Positions 23,723 through 31,489 of a stretch of DNA of 64,000 nucleotides are shown one piece after another. Location: contig CAOKDX010000011.1 of the NCBI GenBank assembly GCA_948467395.1, positions 1 through 64,000 of the forward strand. Reading direction: 5' to 3'. The position numbers and the translations under genes were made by a program. How positions within the stretch are numbered: position 1 is the stretch's first letter; every line of letters begins with the position of its first letter. Origin of the DNA: an uncultured Clostridia bacterium (GTDB lineage Bacteria; Bacillota; Clostridia; Lachnospirales; Lachnospiraceae). The notes beneath the pieces were generated by a model, which searched no databases, was not told the origin of the DNA, and saw only the letters and a program-made list of their open reading frames with translations.

Positions 23723-24181
23723 ATGGCAAGAGCAAAAAGTATTTCGATCATCACCCTGGGGGTGGATGATCTGGAGCGGTCGATCCGTTTCTATGAATCC
23801 CTTGGATGGGAATGTTCACCGGAGTCAGATCCTGGGATCTGCACCTATATGCTTGCGGACAATATCGTGCTGGGTCTGGTTCCCTATGATTTCCTTGGGC
23901 ATGATGCCCAGATGGAGGTGACTCCCAAAACGCAGTACCGGGGGTTCACCCTGGCCATTAACGGCAGCAGTGCGAAAGAAGTAGACGAGTTGTTTGAGGC
24001 GGCAGTAAACGCCGGTGCCACAAGCTGGCAGAAGCCGCAGTGGAAGGACTGGGGAGGCTGCGATGGGTACTCGGGATATTTTCTGGATCCGGACGGGTAT
24101 CCCTGGGAGGCTGCCTATGCGCCTTTCCTGAGATTATCGGAAGATAACCGGCTCCTGCCGAAGACAAAGGATGAGGTGTAG
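23723..24181 (+). CDS. VOC (glyoxalase/bleomycin-resistance) family protein
   Basis: The 152-residue protein has the paired beta-alpha-beta-beta-beta units of the vicinal-oxygen-chelate superfamily: SIITLGVDDLERSIRFYESLGW at the start and GYSGYFLDPDGYPWEAAYAPF near the end, with a Glu in the usual metal-ligand strand (WEAAY). Members are isomerases, lyases, dioxygenases or binding proteins, so the activity is open. AAAGGAGAATATC precedes the ATG. It is the last gene of the operon-like series, separated from the TrpA-like gene by 91 bases containing a hairpin, so it may be expressed at a different level. Confidence 0.8.
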   Translation: MARAKSISIITLGVDDLERSIRFYESLGWECSPESDPGICTYMLADNIVLGLVPYDFLGHDAQMEVTPKTQYRGFTLAINGSSAKEVDELFEAAVNAGATSWQKPQWKDWGGCDGYSGYFLDPDGYPWEAAYAPFLRLSEDNRLLPKTKDEV

Positions 24182-24197
24182 AGGGGAAAGGAGATGT

Positions 24198-24569
24198 TCA
24201 GTCCCACTCAATGTCGTCGCCGTTTTCGCGGACGATGCGGTATAATTCATCCTCATTTTCAATCAGTGAGACAATGATTTCTGCGAACCGCTGCGCCTTT
24301 TTTTCATTTTCTTCCGTAATGTCTTCATAGTAAGCGGCATAGGAACCGGCCTCGGGATCGCTTTCCAGCCCTTCCAGAATGTCAGGTGCATGTTCGGCGA
24401 GATAATAGTTGAATAAGGCGTCCCAGTTGTATCCGTTCATATACGCATATTCATTGATCTCACACATTTTTTCTCCGATGGCATAGGGCTTGTCGTTCTC
24501 GTTGTAGAACCATACCCCGATCCAGTCGTCATTTTTACTAACCTTTACATAATCCGGCATAGTAATCAA
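24198..24569 (-). CDS. Imm51-like immunity protein (orphan)
   Basis: The 123-residue acidic protein resembles Imm51-family immunity proteins: WIGVWFYNENDKPYAIGEKM, NGYNWDALFNYYL, and ESDPEAGSYAAYYED are close to the family pattern as I remember it. Such proteins neutralise a cognate toxin in polymorphic-toxin systems, but many stand alone in Firmicutes. No toxin gene is next to it; on one side is the VOC gene (convergent), on the other an XRE regulator (divergent). It has its own promoter (24614-24642). The family call needs a profile search to be firm. Confidence 0.5.
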   Translation of the reverse strand: MITMPDYVKVSKNDDWIGVWFYNENDKPYAIGEKMCEINEYAYMNGYNWDALFNYYLAEHAPDILEGLESDPEAGSYAAYYEDITEENEKKAQRFAEIIVSLIENEDELYRIVRENGDDIEWD

Positions 24570-24613
24570 CCTCCTTGGTTTTTTATTTCTATTGGTGCAG
24601 TTAAGTTAATATT

Positions 24614-24642
24614 ATTATAAGCCCAGGCATTCTAATTGGCAA
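24614..24642 (-). promoter_or_regulatory. Promoter of the Imm51-like gene
   Basis: On the minus strand TTGCCA (24637-24642) and TATAAT (24614-24619) are separated by 17 bp. Confidence 0.65.
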
Positions 24643-24741
24643 GACCTGCAGGGATCATGCCGCAATGGAGGATGAAGCGTTTTTTGCCGCATCTTGTCGA
24701 ATACATGAACAATATTGCATATTATAATGAACTATAGTGAA

Positions 24742-24770
24742 TTGTCTCGATCAAAAGGGTGTTATATAAT
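24742..24770 (+). promoter_or_regulatory. Promoter of the XRE-type gene
   Basis: TTGTCT (24742-24747) and TATAAT (24765-24770) with a 17-bp spacer lie 20 bases before the ATG. Confidence 0.65.
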
Positions 24771-24790
24771 ACTTTTTGAGGTGAGTTGTA

Positions 24791-25126
24791 ATGTATTGCA
24801 ATAGGGAAGTGCTAGGAGATGTTGTCCGGGCGACAAGGAAGAGCAGGCATTTGTCACAGGAAGCTCTGGCGGAGCGGATTGGTGTATGTAAGAGAACGAT
24901 AATTGATATAGAGAGCAATACAGGTAATCCTAAATTTGAGATATTGTACCCCCTGGTACGGGAGCTGGACCTGCCGCTTTTTCAGTTGTTTTATCCTGAG
25001 GTGGAGGAGAACCTGAAGTTAAAAAATGTACTTATGCAGGAACTGAGCTGCTGTTCGGATTATGAGATGAAGGTGATCCTGTCCGTGGTGAAAAGCCTGC
25101 GGTATACCCTGAGAAATGAGAACTGA
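24791..25126 (+). CDS. XRE-family helix-turn-helix regulator
   Basis: The 111-residue protein has a Cro/CI-type HTH in residues about 8-62: VVRATRKSRHLSQEALAERIGVCKRTIIDIESNTGNPKFEILYPLV, where SQEALAERIG and the recognition helix KRTIIDIE are clear. The C-terminal 45 residues (acidic, then helical) may mediate dimerisation. GAGGTGAG precedes the ATG. It has its own promoter and terminator and is divergent from the Imm51-like gene, which could be its target. No phage genes are nearby, so it is not obviously of prophage origin. Confidence 0.85.
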   Translation: MYCNREVLGDVVRATRKSRHLSQEALAERIGVCKRTIIDIESNTGNPKFEILYPLVRELDLPLFQLFYPEVEENLKLKNVLMQELSCCSDYEMKVILSVVKSLRYTLRNEN

Positions 25127-25150
25127 AACAGAATAGATGGATGAGAAATC

Positions 25151-25219
25151 AAAGCCCTGTAGTATGTGGAAAGGACAGCCCTTGTATTTTTACCGCATAC
25201 TGGGGGCTTTCTTTTTTTT
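25151..25219 (+). terminator. Terminator after the XRE-type gene
   Basis: AAAGCCCTGTAGTATG pairs imperfectly with CATACTGGGGGCTTT across a long loop and is followed by a run of eight T. Confidence 0.7.
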
Positions 25220-25268
25220 CAAAAACAATGTATAATAGGACATATTTATAGAGAGGAGATTATGTGCT

Positions 25269-26372
25269 GTGTTCAGAAGGATTGCATTTCTATTTTTGAC
25301 CGGTGTGTGCAGCCTTGGGCTGGCTGGGTGCGGCAGTAAGAAAGCGGAACTGCCGTCTTCTGGAGAGGAATCCGTTTCCGGGGAGGCTGTCAGCGGGCAA
25401 GACCGCGGCATGGCCGGGGCAGTGGATTTTGATCATAAACTGGATGAATATCAGCCGCAGAAGAAGAAATATAATTTTTTCTTTACATATAAGATGATCC
25501 ATCCCTGGTGGGACGCTGTCGCTCTGGGAATTGAGGAGGCGGCAGCCCAGTATGAGGAGAAGGGAATCATCATAGAGTATGAATATCTTGCGCCGAATGA
25601 AGTGTCTGCCCAGGATCAGATCCGTCGGCTGTCTGGTGCAGCCAAGCGGGGCTTTGATGTGATCGGGGTGGATGTGGCGGATACTGCCAGACTGACGCCG
25701 GAGATTAACAGGCTCATTGAGAATGGTCAGAAGGTTATGACATTTTCCAGTTCAGATGCCGGCCGGGAGGATGGATGCCGCCGGATCGCCTATGTGGGAA
25801 ACACCCATAATTATAAAGATGGTGCGGATCTTACGGAAGCACTGTGCAAAAAGCTGGGATATCGCGGGAAGGTTGCCGTCCTGGTGGGAACCAAAGGGGC
25901 GCCGTGTCATGAAGACCGGGCGCTTGGTGCGCAGCGTGTGATAGCGGATTATCCGGAAATGGAGATTGTGGAGATTGCCTACGACGACGATAATGCGGAG
26001 AAGGCCTATGAATTTACCAGGGAATTTCTGAAGAAGCATCAGGATCTTTCCGGGATCATTTGCTGCAATATGAGCAATCCGGTGGGCGCCGCTGAGGCGG
26101 TGGTAGAAGCCGGCCGGGAGGATGAGATTGTTATCGTTGGCATGGATCACGATCAGGAGGCTCTCCGGTATCTCCGGGATGGAGTGATTTATGCACTGGG
26201 AGTCCAGGACTGCTATTCCATCGGCTTTGACACCGTTCAGGTGGCGGTCAGGATAGCGGATGGAAATCTGCCGGGGGAGACTTACCCGGAAAAAACAGAA
26301 GAGACAACGACGATTATTTACCAGGATGGTGCCGCAGCAATGCTCCAGACACTGTATGGTGAAACAGAATAA
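25269..26372 (+). CDS. Periplasmic-binding-protein-like lipoprotein (RbsB type)
   Basis: The 367-residue protein carries a lipoprotein signal with lipobox LAGC (C21), a short Ser/Glu/Gly linker (about 22-55), and a type-I periplasmic binding fold of the ribose/xylose group (about 63-345): FFFTYKMIHPWWDAVALGIEEAA, RGFDVIGVDVAD, IVGMDHDQEALRYLRDG. GTG 25269 is used as start, nine bases after GAGAGGAG. No permease or ATPase gene follows; instead a hybrid histidine kinase begins 26 bases downstream. It is therefore probably a sensory receptor that presents a sugar-like ligand to the kinase at the outer membrane face rather than a transport component. Confidence 0.8.
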   Translation: MFRRIAFLFLTGVCSLGLAGCGSKKAELPSSGEESVSGEAVSGQDRGMAGAVDFDHKLDEYQPQKKKYNFFFTYKMIHPWWDAVALGIEEAAAQYEEKGIIIEYEYLAPNEVSAQDQIRRLSGAAKRGFDVIGVDVADTARLTPEINRLIENGQKVMTFSSSDAGREDGCRRIAYVGNTHNYKDGADLTEALCKKLGYRGKVAVLVGTKGAPCHEDRALGAQRVIADYPEMEIVEIAYDDDNAEKAYEFTREFLKKHQDLSGIICCNMSNPVGAAEAVVEAGREDEIVIVGMDHDQEALRYLRDGVIYALGVQDCYSIGFDTVQVAVRIADGNLPGETYPEKTEETTTIIYQDGAAAMLQTLYGETE

Positions 26373-26397
26373 AGAGAAGAGATAACGGGGGCATAAA

Positions 26398-29300
26398 ATG
26401 GATCAGATACAGGATGAGGGCATCAGGAAAAGACAGTTAAAAAAGACAGCAGCCTACGCAGTTGCGGGCGGCATCATGATAGCCGCCATACTCCTTGTCA
26501 CGACAGTATGGGTGTCGAACAGCGCCCGGACCGGCACGGATCAGGCGGTGAACCGGGTCAGTGGATTCTATCTGGAGGAGCTGGCCGGCCGGAGGGCGCA
26601 GGTAGTTTCAGAGGAATTAAAAAATAATTTTACCTATATTGAGAACGCCCTTGCGATTATGGATGAATCCCACCTGAAATCCCAGGAGACGCTGCGCCGT
26701 TTTCTCGGCAGGGTGAAGAAGCTGTATGGTGTGGATAAGTTTGCACTGGTGGATGAGAAGGGCATTGTGTATACCGAGCACAGCACCACGTCCGGTCTCA
26801 GCAGATACAGCTTTCTGAATGAAGAGCTGACGGAGCCGGTTATCAGTACGGCGAATCTGTACGGGGCAAAAAAGCAGGTGGTTCTTGCGGTTCCCGTAGA
26901 ACATATCTTCTTTCAGGGCATTAGGATGAAGGTGTGTTTCATTCAGATCAATATTGATGAGATGCTGAGCTCCCTGACTCTGCAGACCAACAACAATGAG
27001 ACCTACTGCAGCCTGTACTATAACAATGGGGAGTGCCTGACCAATGAGGAGTTTGGCAATGTGAAGCCGGGAAAAAATCTGCTGGATGCGCTGAGGGACG
27101 CCGATATCGACGATGGTTGCAGCTATGAACAGATGGAGACTGATTTTATGAATGGAAGGCCGGGCCAGATTTCCTTCCGCTACCAGGGCGCCCAGGAAGC
27201 CCTATGCTATATTCCGGTACAGGGTACGAACTGGATGCTGACAATCCTGATCCGGGACAATGTAATCAGCAGCCATATCAGCTCCATCAGCTCCGGTATG
27301 ATGAGCCGGGGCATAATCCAGATCATAATTACGGTGATGGTGATGCTGATGGTATTTCTGGCGCTGATCCACCAGTCCAGAAAGAACGCAGGATTTCTTC
27401 TGGAACGGGAAAAGGCGGATGGAAACAGGATACGTGCCGCCTATGCCCAGGTTGAGAGGGAGCGGGCGGCAATGGACAACATCCATGCGGCGCTGGGTTC
27501 CGGCCTGTGGAGTATGGAGTTTAATGAACAGGCGGAGCTGGTTTCCTGTAATTGGACGGAGGTTTTCCGCAGCATGGTAGGCTATCAGGGGGAGAAGGAG
27601 TTTCCTAACCGGCTGGAATCCTGGTCGGATCTGCTACACGAGGAGGATAAGGAAAGGGCGGTAGGCGAGTTCTGGGATACGGTGCGGGATTACAGCGGTG
27701 AGAAAACCTATGATGTGCAGTATCGGCTGCTGACAAAGAATGCCGGCTGGAGGTGGTTTCGCGCCGCCGGAAGGCTGTCCCGCCGTGAGGACGGTTCCCC
27801 CATCACCTTTGTCGGTCTTTTTCTTGATATTGATGATGAGAAAAGGATGGAGGAGCTGCTGGAGAAACAGACAAAGGATCTTCAGGACGCTCTGGCGGCG
27901 GCCCAGCATGCAAACAGGGCGAAAACTACATTTCTCAATAACATGTCCCACGATATCAGGACGCCGATGAACGCCATTATCGGCTTTACCTCATTGGCGG
28001 CGGCCCATATTGATAATACGGAACAGGTCCAGAGCTATCTGTCAAAGATATCCACATCCAGCAATCATCTGCTGAGCCTGATCAATGATGTGCTGGATAT
28101 GAGCCGCATTGAGAGCGGTAAGGTAAAGATAGAAGAGAAAGAAACGTCACTGCCGGAGGTGATGCATGATCTTAAGACCATCGTGCAGTCTGATATCACT
28201 TCCAAGCAGCTGGAGTTTTATATTGATACGGCGGATGTGGTGAATGAAAATGTACTGTGCGATAAGCTGCGGCTGAATCAGGTGCTGCTGAATCTTCTGA
28301 GCAACGCCATGAAATTTACCAAGCCCGGCGGGATTGTAAGTGTCCGCATTATCCAGAAGGGGACTGCGGTGGACGGCACTGCCTCATACGACTTCCAGAT
28401 CAAGGATACCGGGATTGGCATGAGCCAGGAATTCCTGGAACATGTATTTGAGCCCTTTGAACGGGAGCGGACCAGTACGGTCAGCGGGATACAGGGAACC
28501 GGGCTGGGTATGGCCATCACAAAAAACATTGTGGATATGATGGGAGGAACGATTTCCGTAGCCAGCCAGGAGGGCAGGGGATCCACCTTTACCGTATCGC
28601 TGCAGTTCAGAACCTGTTCCGGTCCGGTCAGACAGGAGATCATACCAGAATTAAGGGGTCTTCGGGCACTGGTGGCGGATGATGATTTCAATACCTGCTC
28701 CAGTGTTACAAAGATGCTGTCTACCATTGGCATGCGTCCGGACTGGACTACATCCGGCAAGGAGGCGGTGCTCCGCACCAGGCTGGCGGTGGAGCAGAAT
28801 GACGGATATGCCGCCTATATTATCGACTGGCTTATGCCGGATATGAACGGCGTTGAGGTGGTACGGCGGATCCGTGGAATTATTGGGGATGATAAGCCGA
28901 TCATTATCCTCACTGCCTATGACTGGTCGGATATTGAAGAGGAGGCCAGGAAGGCCGGCGTCACCGCATTCTGTTCCAAACCCATCTTCCTTTCGGAGCT
29001 CCGGGAAATCCTGGAGTCGCCATTTACCGTAACGGAGGATGCAGCTGCAACAGAAGACAGCGTCTCCTTTGAGGGGAAGAGGATTCTTCTGGTGGAGGAT
29101 AATGAGATCAATCAGGAGATTGCGGTGGAGATCCTGCAGGCGGCGGGCTTTATTATGGATGTGGCAGACGACGGGGCTGTAGCCGTTGATAAAATTAAGG
29201 CGGCGGAGCCCGGTCAGTATGATCTGGTCCTGATGGATATACAGATGCCTATTATGAACGGCTATGAGGCCACCAGGCAGATTCGGAGGCTGGAGAACTG

Positions 29301-29451
29301 CCCGTTGGCAGAGATTCCCATTATTGCCATGACTGCCAATGCCTTTGACGAGGACAGAAAGGCGGCGTTTGAAGCGGGGATGAACGGTCATGTGGCGAAA
29401 CCAATCGATACCCCGAAGCTGCTGGAGCTTCTGGGAGAAATATTGTACTAA
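26398..29451 (+). CDS. Hybrid sensor histidine kinase with two receiver domains
   Basis: The 1017-residue membrane protein has: TM1 (about 17-40), an extracellular sensor region (about 41-298, Cache-like), TM2 (about 300-327), a PAS domain (about 360-480), HisKA with H518 in [15 protein letters not shown], an HATPase domain (N box [13 protein letters not shown] boxes DTGIGM and [10 protein letters not shown]), receiver 1 (about 755-870, acceptor Asp in [11 protein letters not shown]) and receiver 2 (about 895-1015, acceptor Asp in [13 protein letters not shown]). No DNA-binding output or Hpt domain is present, so signal exit goes through another protein. It is co-transcribed with the upstream binding lipoprotein, its likely ligand-sensing partner. 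Confidence 0.88.
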   Translation: MDQIQDEGIRKRQLKKTAAYAVAGGIMIAAILLVTTVWVSNSARTGTDQAVNRVSGFYLEELAGRRAQVVSEELKNNFTYIENALAIMDESHLKSQETLRRFLGRVKKLYGVDKFALVDEKGIVYTEHSTTSGLSRYSFLNEELTEPVISTANLYGAKKQVVLAVPVEHIFFQGIRMKVCFIQINIDEMLSSLTLQTNNNETYCSLYYNNGECLTNEEFGNVKPGKNLLDALRDADIDDGCSYEQMETDFMNGRPGQISFRYQGAQEALCYIPVQGTNWMLTILIRDNVISSHISSISSGMMSRGIIQIIITVMVMLMVFLALIHQSRKNAGFLLEREKADGNRIRAAYAQVERERAAMDNIHAALGSGLWSMEFNEQAELVSCNWTEVFRSMVGYQGEKEFPNRLESWSDLLHEEDKERAVGEFWDTVRDYSGEKTYDVQYRLLTKNAGWRWFRAAGRLSRREDGSPITFVGLFLDIDDEKRMEELLEKQTKDLQDALAAAQHANRAKTTFLNNMSHDIRTPMNAIIGFTSLAAAHIDNTEQVQSYLSKISTSSNHLLSLINDVLDMSRIESGKVKIEEKETSLPEVMHDLKTIVQSDITSKQLEFYIDTADVVNENVLCDKLRLNQVLLNLLSNAMKFTKPGGIVSVRIIQKGTAVDGTASYDFQIKDTGIGMSQEFLEHVFEPFERERTSTVSGIQGTGLGMAITKNIVDMMGGTISVASQEGRGSTFTVSLQFRTCSGPVRQEIIPELRGLRALVADDDFNTCSSVTKMLSTIGMRPDWTTSGKEAVLRTRLAVEQNDGYAAYIIDWLMPDMNGVEVVRRIRGIIGDDKPIIILTAYDWSDIEEEARKAGVTAFCSKPIFLSELREILESPFTVTEDAAATEDSVSFEGKRILLVEDNEINQEIAVEILQAAGFIMDVADDGAVAVDKIKAAEPGQYDLVLMDIQMPIMNGYEATRQIRRLENCPLAEIPIIAMTANAFDEDRKAAFEAGMNGHVAKPIDTPKLLELLGEILY

Positions 29452-29485
29452 TATCTAATAACATTATGAAAGTGAGGAAGAAAAA

Positions 29486-29869
29486 ATGAAAATCGCAGTG
29501 ACTTATGAAGAAGGAAATATTTTTCAGCATTTTGGGAGAACAGTTCAGTTCAAGCTGTATGACGTAGAGGATGGCGCCATTGTCTCCGAAGAGATTCTCG
29601 ATACAAACGGCACCGGGCATGGGGCGCTGGCAGGCCTTCTGGGTGAAGCCGGTGTGGAGGTGCTGGTCTGCGGCGGGATCGGCATGGGGGCACAGAATGC
29701 CCTGCAGAGTGCGGGGATCCGGCTGTATCCCGGTGTCAGCGGCTCGGCGGACGAGGCGGTAAGGGCTCTGGTGAACGGGACATTAAAGTATGATCCGGAA
29801 GCACATTGCGATCATCATGGACACGGCGGAGAGCACACCTGCGGCAGTCATGGCTGCGGATCCCATTAG
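29486..29869 (+). CDS. NifX/NifB-type dinitrogenase cofactor-domain protein with His-rich tail
   Basis: The 127-residue protein has the small NifX/NafY-like fold: MKIAVTYEEGNIFQHFGRTVQFKLYDVEDG at the start and LLGEAGVEVLVCGGIGMGAQNALQSAGI in the middle. The last 25 residues are rich in His, Gly and Cys (CDHHGHGGEHTCGSHGCGSH), able to bind metal. No nitrogenase genes are seen here; in anaerobes such stand-alone proteins are thought to bind Fe-S or metal clusters. A GTGAGGAAG site precedes the ATG. It is four bases from the start of a metallo-beta-lactamase-fold gene, so the two are probably translated together. Confidence 0.8.
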   Translation: MKIAVTYEEGNIFQHFGRTVQFKLYDVEDGAIVSEEILDTNGTGHGALAGLLGEAGVEVLVCGGIGMGAQNALQSAGIRLYPGVSGSADEAVRALVNGTLKYDPEAHCDHHGHGGEHTCGSHGCGSH

Positions 29870-29873
29870 AGCC

Positions 29874-30698
29874 ATGCGTGTAGTAAACCTGATGGAAAAT
29901 ACCGTGGGGCTGGAGGGATGCCTTATCGGCCACGGTCTGAGTTTTTATATTGAGACAGCGGGTCACCGGCTGCTGATGGACACCGGCCCTTCCGGGGATA
30001 TTCTGACGAATGCCCGGAGACTGGGAATCCCCCTCTCGCTTGTGGATACGGTGGTTCTCAGTCATGGCCACTATGACCACGCCGGGGGCATCCTGCCCTT
30101 TGCCTGTCTGAACCCATCCGCCAGAATTTATATGCACAGAGAGGCCGCCGGGGAATATTATGCTTATGACGGAAGGGAAAAGGGCTATCGGTATATCGGT
30201 ATTGATCCGGCCGTCACGGAGCTGGAACAGATCGTGTATGTGGATCAGGAGCTGGTGCAGATTGATACAGAGCTGTCAGTATTCTGCGGCATCCGGGGCA
30301 GGAGGAATCTGCCGGAGACAAATAAGCGGCTGATGCAAAAGAATGGCGGCGGCTATATTTCGGATTCCTTTGTCCATGAACAGTGCCTGGTGGTGCGGGA
30401 GGAGGGGAAGGCGGTTCTCTTTTCCGGCTGTGCCCACAACGGAATTCTCAATATCCTTGACCGGTACAGGGAGCTGTACGGCACAGAGCCGGATGCAGTG
30501 GTGAGCGGTTTCCATTTGATGAAGAAGACGGAGCATACAGAGGAAGAAATGCAGAATATCAGAGAAACGGCCTGTGAATTACAGAGGCTCCGGACAGTTT
30601 TTTACACCTGCCACTGTACGGGGGTTCCGGCTTATGAAATGATGAAAGAGATCATGGGGGATCAGCTGCACTATGTTCATTGCGGGGAAGAGATCTGA
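29874..30698 (+). CDS. Metallo-beta-lactamase-fold hydrolase
   Basis: The 274-residue protein has the MBL metal motif SHGHYDHAGG (HXHXDH) at about residue 61, further ligand regions SGCAHNGILN and VVSGFHLMK, and TCHCTG near the C-terminus. This arrangement is that of the group annotated as 7,8-dihydropterin-6-yl-methyl-4-(beta-D-ribofuranosyl)aminobenzene 5'-phosphate synthase-like proteins, whose real substrates in bacteria are mostly unknown. ATG 29874 has no clear ribosome binding site of its own, and an upstream in-frame start within the NifX-like gene is possible, so coupling to that gene is likely. A metal-cluster or redox-linked role for the pair is conjecture. Confidence 0.75.
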   Translation: MRVVNLMENTVGLEGCLIGHGLSFYIETAGHRLLMDTGPSGDILTNARRLGIPLSLVDTVVLSHGHYDHAGGILPFACLNPSARIYMHREAAGEYYAYDGREKGYRYIGIDPAVTELEQIVYVDQELVQIDTELSVFCGIRGRRNLPETNKRLMQKNGGGYISDSFVHEQCLVVREEGKAVLFSGCAHNGILNILDRYRELYGTEPDAVVSGFHLMKKTEHTEEEMQNIRETACELQRLRTVFYTCHCTGVPAYEMMKEIMGDQLHYVHCGEEI

Positions 30699-30764
30699 AA
30701 AAAACAATAGCATTTTCTTGTAATTTGTAATACAATATAGAAAAAAGGAAGGCGGGGGCGGTAT

Positions 30765-31055
30765 ATGAAATGCAGAAGAGTTGAGATGGATGCGGATGTT
30801 GTGAAATATGAACTGGATAAGGGGCTGGAAGACGGCTTTGAATTGTGGGCGGATGTTGTCACTAAGGGCTGGATCGTGACGGATACGCTGATTAAGGTCA
30901 CCAATGAGAATGGTTTCATCGTATGTCCCTATATTGTACATAGGAGGGGAAGAACCTTTATCGGTGAGAATGATTATATTATTACGGATGCAGACGGAAC
31001 GAAGCATGTGTGCGGCGAGGATAAGATATTCCAGCGGTACGCGAAGACAGAGTAG
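30765..31055 (+). CDS. Small conserved-looking protein, possibly PGDYG-like
   Basis: The 96-residue soluble protein has no catalytic motif that I can name. Its second half, GRTFIGENDYIITDADGTKHVCGEDKIFQRY, resembles the short PGDYG-type module (a Gly-x-x-Asp-Tyr turn followed by a strand and a terminal Phe/Tyr helix), but the match is loose. AAGGAAGGCGGGGG precedes the ATG at about 7-15 bases. It sits alone between the MBL-fold gene and the trp leader. Function unknown. Confidence 0.5.
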   Translation: MKCRRVEMDADVVKYELDKGLEDGFELWADVVTKGWIVTDTLIKVTNENGFIVCPYIVHRRGRTFIGENDYIITDADGTKHVCGEDKIFQRYAKTE

Positions 31056-31106
31056 CAGCCCGATGGCGCCAATTTGAACCCGCCGTTGAACTGGCAAAAG
31101 TTTCTG

Positions 31107-31135
31107 TTGACATCCGACAGGGAACATGATATTCT
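31107..31135 (+). promoter_or_regulatory. Promoter of the trp operon
   Basis: TTGACA (31107-31112) and TATTCT (31130-31135), 17-bp spacer, about 20 bases before the T-box RNA. Confidence 0.7.
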
Positions 31136-31154
31136 TGTAAAAGATTAATAAGTC

Positions 31155-31431
31155 AAACCGTTGAGGCGGAGATAACGGCAATGATGCCTTTACAGAGAGT
31201 CCGGGATGCTGAGAACCGGGCGGGAAACAAGTTGTCAAATGGACCGCTGAGGGTGCAGTCAAATGTGGGTTTCCACAGAGTATTCTGCAACGTGTGGGCA
31301 TACGTCAGTTGCCGGGGATATGCTGGTATCCTGCTAAGCGCACAGGTCGTTCCTGTGAATCAAGGTGGCACCGCGGATATGTTGATTATTCGTCCTTGAC
31401 AGAATGTGTTTTTCTGTCAGGGACTTTTTTT
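31155..31431 (+). ncRNA. T-box riboswitch, tRNA-Trp responsive
   Basis: The leader has all T-box parts: a stem I region beginning near 31160, the conserved AGGTGGCACCGCGG T-box sequence at 31363-31376, and an intrinsic terminator at its end. The proposed specifier is TGG at 31240-31242, just before CCGCTG, which pairs with the basal stem strand GGCGG at about 31163-31170. The antiterminator bulge reads TGGC, which would pair with a tRNA ending GCCA, as expected for many tRNA-Trp. Uncharged tRNA-Trp would stabilise the antiterminator and turn on the trp genes; charged tRNA leaves the terminator in place. Confidence 0.92.
31392..31431 (+). terminator. Regulated terminator of the trp T-box
   Basis: GTCCTTGACAGAA (31392-31404) pairs with TTCTGTCAGGGAC (31412-31424), one mismatch, followed by seven T. 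Its 5' arm lies just after the T-box sequence, with which the alternative antiterminator competes. Confidence 0.88.
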
Positions 31432-31489
31432 GCTTATCGGCTCCCTGACAGAGGGTTCCTCATATGCGAAACAGGAAAAGGAGGCTGGT

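Noticed and set aside
29486-29869. Nitrogenase cluster
   Set aside because: Only a NifX-like domain is present; no nifH, D, K, E, N or B genes lie in the window.
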